DNA of 64,000 bases from Ailanthus altissimus. Lineage: Eukaryota > Streptophyta > Magnoliopsida > Sapindales > Simaroubaceae. Positions 60,558-64,000 of the stretch are shown here, piece by piece. The position numbers were made by a program, and so were the translations under genes. The notes under the pieces are model-generated. The model saw only the letters and a list, made by a program, of their open reading frames with translations, made no database searches and was not told the DNA's origin. How positions within the stretch are numbered: the first letter of the stretch is position 1; each line of letters starts with the position of its first letter. Location: NCBI GenBank assembly GCA_946807835.1, contig OX327697.1:15448001-15512000 (forward strand), given 5' to 3'.

Positions 60558-61612
60558 GCTGTATATTATGATTATTTAAGATTGTATTTTAGAATGTCTT
60601 ATGACCATAAGGATTACCCTCAAAAATAATTTGTGTAAGGTAAAACAATATCACAAGGGAGTTTGCCAATATTATTTATTAAAATAAAAATCTGGAAGAT
60701 ACATTCATGGTCAAGCAAATAGAGATTTGACGGTGAAAATCTATGTCTCTACTCTTTGAGATATAGGTGAAGGAGGGACTATATGAATATGGTTAACCTC
60801 AACTTGTATTATTCAATGCCCTATTTTATTATATCTGCGATGTGTTAGTAGAGCAGTGTTCGCAGACTTATAAAAATATTCTATAAGATAAACGGGTGTG
60901 AACCTAAAAAGTCTCATAATTTGAAGTGTACTCGTTGAGCACTATGGTAGCAATTAAAGCTGAAGGTTTGATTCGAAAGAATTTTGGATAAGAAGGATTC
61001 AGAATTAGCACTTCTCGAGTTGGACACGTGTCAAATTCTAGTTATTAGAATTTGACACATAACTAAGCCTTAAAGGATAAGCTTTATATAGCACATGGAC
61101 AAGTGTTGGACATTTATCATGTACTAGATTATTTTAATAAAGCTTAATAATTAAGCTTTGTATAGTACTTAAACAAGTGTTGGACATTTATCATAAGTAT
61201 ATTTTTTTATTACTGATGGAATTACCTATGTTTATGTGGTTTTGAAATGCATATTATTCTTTCATTGTATGTTATGTGACATAAAATTGCATTTCACTAT
61301 CCAGACACACTCTCGCACGCCTCTTTCCAACAAAATATCATTCCTACGATGAATTATTGTTAATTTTCTGCAAATTACTAAAATTATATTCTCCTATTTT
61401 TATCCAAATAATTAAAAAGTAAGTAAACTAATCCATTGCTAATGAATTAAATAAATAAGCAAAGATAGGAAAAAGATAACATGTATCAAATCACTAATAT
61501 AAAAAAGACCTACAATTATAATTATTCCTTAATTATTTTACTTGAATCTAAGTATTCATCTTATCTTAATCTGTCAATATGAACTGTTAACCAAGAACCC
61601 TAATGTATTTAT

Positions 61613-63605
61613 TGTTGGTGTCGATTAAAACTAGGGTATATGTATGTCGTATTTGTGTCCATTACACATATATACGCAACAGAAGTATCAAAATAAATAA
61701 TAAACACAATTTATACCTATTAATCATATTAATATATTGGATTTAAAAATTTTCACCTCAAAAGCCATTGGATTAAAGTACTGCTTGAGTTTGCCAGAAG
61801 TAATACTGGTTAATAGTTTTAGAAATCAACTACGGTGGGCTTGACTGACTAGAATAACAACTTTGAATCCAGCACTAAGTTTAACACATTAAACCCTAAT
61901 TTATTTATTTTACCTTTGATCTTGATTAATAAAACAAATATGTAATGCTTTTACGACTTGGCTTATTAAAGAAGAGATGAATAATGAAAGAAAAAAATTT
62001 CTCTCTCATATTTCTCTTTCCTACATCGGCCAACAACAAACATCAAACCCTCTTCCTTTTGCTTAATTTCACATTTTATAATAATTAAGATCTAACTTAA
62101 CCCTAGAGTTAATTATTAATCCTAGTTAAGTTAATTTATTATTTAATAATTAAATACTAAAAAATCTTAATTATTATAATATTTTATTAATTAACCAGAC
62201 CTAAGTTAACAATTAACCTTAGTTAGGTTAGCCAAGCTGGGCCACTAAGTAATGAATAAAATATTAATAAATAAATATTAACTTAACCTTAGTTAACTCT
62301 TAACTTTGGTTAAGTTAATTATTACTTAATATTTTATTAAATTAAATATCTTGATTATTTAACAATTAAATAATCAAATATATAAAATTACCCTTAAGCC
62401 CTTACTTGGTTACCAAGTAAATGCATAAGTGGGTCTCACCTAACCACACAATTGAGTAAACTTAACCAAAGGCTTACTATGTTTCACGTGTCGTTATTAA
62501 TTAGTCAACAACAATTGTTAACTAATTAATGTACTTAACTTTTAAGTAGTGATACGCGCGCATCCCGAGGGTTCCTGAAATAATTATTCGATTCTACTAG
62601 ATTCTATTAGATTGACCTATTTAATCCGATACACTGCTCTAGTACAAAACGAGCATATTTCATATTGTAGAACTCTCTAGGTCCACGTCCAATTCGTCAA
62701 ATGGAACAGTTTCATGAGTTTGTGATCGATGCCTAAGAATATATGTCACAGATATTACAAATCAACGCGTTAAACCATACAAGTTAAGGTCATGACGCAT
62801 ACCTATAGTCCTTTCGTCATTTATATCCTGGATGTGCAGGGATATACTTATACGCAAACACCTTTGCAATATTGTTCAACCCTGTGGGAAACTCTTTTTT
62901 CGGGTTTATTGCTTATGGCCATAAGACTTTCTGAAATACAATCTCGAAGCATCAGATATATTAACTCCCTATATGAGTTGATGGATCCCATATCTACGCA
63001 CACCGGACTCTATGAGCATCAAACCATACCTAGCAACATGCAGTGGTTAGACTATAAAAGGTCTTTGACGTCCGTGGAATCTAAGTATAGTGAATCACTC
63101 GCAAGCCTATCATAGCGTTCAGGTCAAAGGACAAAGAATACTACTCAACTCGAATGGACCTTCCATTGCAGCTTACATACGATGTCTATTGGGGTCTTCA
63201 TGATTCTGTTTAATACCCAGTCCTTACATAAGATGTTCTTCGGTACCTATATGCCTATACTAGCTCTAAGCTCGTGGTCAACTAAGAACAATTATCTATA
63301 CCCTGTAGATATAGACATACACTGACTATATAAAAGAGATTCATCGACAAACCTACATCGGTGAAAATAAATCAGGAACATAATATTTGAGAACATACTT
63401 GCATAATGATATTTTCTAGCACTTTATTACAACTCTTGCAGCTATATCATTACTTGTATACCTTCAGGTCTTTGTCTCATCACAAACAAGACTTCAACTC
63501 CTTGGAGTTTTCTGATTCTTATAACCATCTAACTCTTAACAGTCATAATTCTCAACTTTGCTAACTCTTAGCCCTGATCTAAACTCTTTTAGATCAGATC
63601 ATATT
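61613..63605 (-). repeat. LTR 'G' of the 2.5-kb copia family, truncated
   Basis: Plus-strand start TGTTGGTGTCGATT matches the start of LTR A; the GTTAAC arrays (62090-62345) and the antisense ORF (62792-63115) are present. It stops at CTCTTTTAGATCAGATCA, about 150 bp before the expected LTR end, where it joins copia RNase H. It would be the 3' LTR of the minus-strand element to its right. Confidence 0.75.
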
Positions 63606-64000
63606 ATTTACTAAATCTATTCTACAAATAATTATATCTCCTCTAGTTAAGATTTCTCTAATTATATGATATTTTCTCTTCACATGTTTAGATCTTTAGT
63701 ATGCTATTGGCTATTTGGCTTGTGCTATGACCCCATTATTGTCGTAAAATAATGGGATAGGAGCCTTCAAACTTGGAACTATTCCAAGCTTGGCGAAAAA
63801 CCTGTGAATCCACACTACTTCTTTCGCTGCTTTTAAGACGGATATATATTCTACCTTTGTGGTAAAATCTTTTGTGGACCCTTATTTGGTGCTCTTCTAA
63901 CTCACTGCGACATTATTGAGAGTAAACACATACCTAGATGTAGACTTTCTATCATCTAGGTCAGACTAGAAGTCTAAATCTATGTATCCTTTCACCTATA
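63606..64000 (-). pseudogene. Copia RNase H, partial at window edge
   Basis: Minus-strand reading: SDLDDRKSTSRYVFTLNNVA, STKDFTTKVEYISVLKAAKE, VVWIHRFFAKLGIVPSLKAP, IPLFYDNNGVIAQAK, RSKHVKRKYHIIREILTRGD. This is a copia RNase H with its catalytic surroundings readable and few stops. It is the best-preserved pol piece in the window and continues past the right edge. The C-terminal end and LTR start are lost in a junction at about 63605. Confidence 0.85.

Larger units (their letters stand above)
57791..61332 (+). repeat. Solo LTR 'F', diverged member of the 2.5-kb family, with a nested LTR
   Basis: Inserted in the 5' LTR of the gag-only element between AAGTA (57786-57790) and AAATA (61333-61337). 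Net length about 1.42 kb. It shares with LTRs B, D and E the blocks CTCACGAGGACCTC, ATAGACATCCCATAAAGCCGTCAATGG and CCGATGCTCATGGAGTCTGG, then diverges after about 60960. Its first 29 bp are triplicated. Confidence 0.65.
56017..61611 (-). mobile_element. Gag-only Ty3/gypsy element (TR-GAG-like), 5' LTR split by nested LTRs
   Basis: Minus orientation: 5' LTR 61611-61333 plus 57790-57727 (about 343 bp net), decayed PBS (about 57720-57695, reading TTTTTCGCACTATTTTTGGAGA, compare TGGCGCCGTTGCCGGGGA), gag (about 57480-56354), 3' LTR 56353-56017 (337 bp, TGAATACATC to CACAACA). Internal length is about 1.37 kb with no protease, integrase or RT. It would need enzymes from a full Athila-like relative. 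The inner right border rests on alignment of the two LTR copies. Confidence 0.7.

Overview
The window looks like nuclear DNA of a flowering plant, most likely a eudicot. It is strongly AT-rich, long ORFs are almost absent, and the only clearly intact host gene is a two-exon alpha-expansin (EXPA13-like) with a plant-type secreted expansin domain pair. Nearly everything else is nested, decayed plant transposable elements: Ty1/copia, Ty3/gypsy of the Athila type, Mutator-like elements (MULEs) of the Ulp1-carrying kind, an L1-type LINE, SINEs and MITEs. No bacterial gene, tRNA, rRNA or CRISPR array was seen.

Layout: 1-2.4 kb, minus-strand copia gag, leader and LTR, with a SINE in it. 2.8-9.3 kb, a MULE with a broken MURA transposase (plus) and a convergent broken Ulp1-protease gene (minus). 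10.3-15.3 kb, the expansin gene on the minus strand, its 4.2-kb intron holding a MITE and a possible SINE. 15.4-17 kb, AT-rich intergenic DNA with a degenerate tandem repeat. 17-18.4 kb, a second Ulp1/DUF1985 MULE fragment. 18.4-29.9 kb, an Athila element that lost protease, RT and RNase H; its 5' LTR holds a complete 2.5-kb solo copia LTR and its 3' LTR is interrupted by a spliced gene fragment. 30.1-50.2 kb, an old copia element split by an 11.5-kb younger copia element with 2.5-kb LTRs (31.4-43.0 kb), and with a 5.7-kb LINE in its 3' LTR. 50.4-54.5 kb, another copia gag cut by a third 2.5-kb-family LTR with leader. 54.5-61.6 kb, an Athila-type LTR containing a MULE-type MITE, then a gag-only gypsy element whose 5' LTR holds a solo LTR that in turn holds an Athila-type LTR. 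61.6-64.0 kb, one more minus-strand copy of the 2.5-kb LTR joined to copia RNase H.

The elements do not form a working pathway; they record a sequence of insertions, several of which can be ordered from target-site duplications (TSDs) visible at their edges. The only gene expected to serve the plant is the expansin, a secreted wall-loosening protein. The most unusual signals are the repeated 2.5-kb copia LTR family with GTTAAC-rich arrays and a recurring antisense ORF, a GC-rich palindromic motif shared by unrelated LTR families, the gag-only gypsy derivative, and the transduced spliced gene fragment. Element boundaries not marked by a TSD are approximate, and all homology statements come from reading translations by eye.
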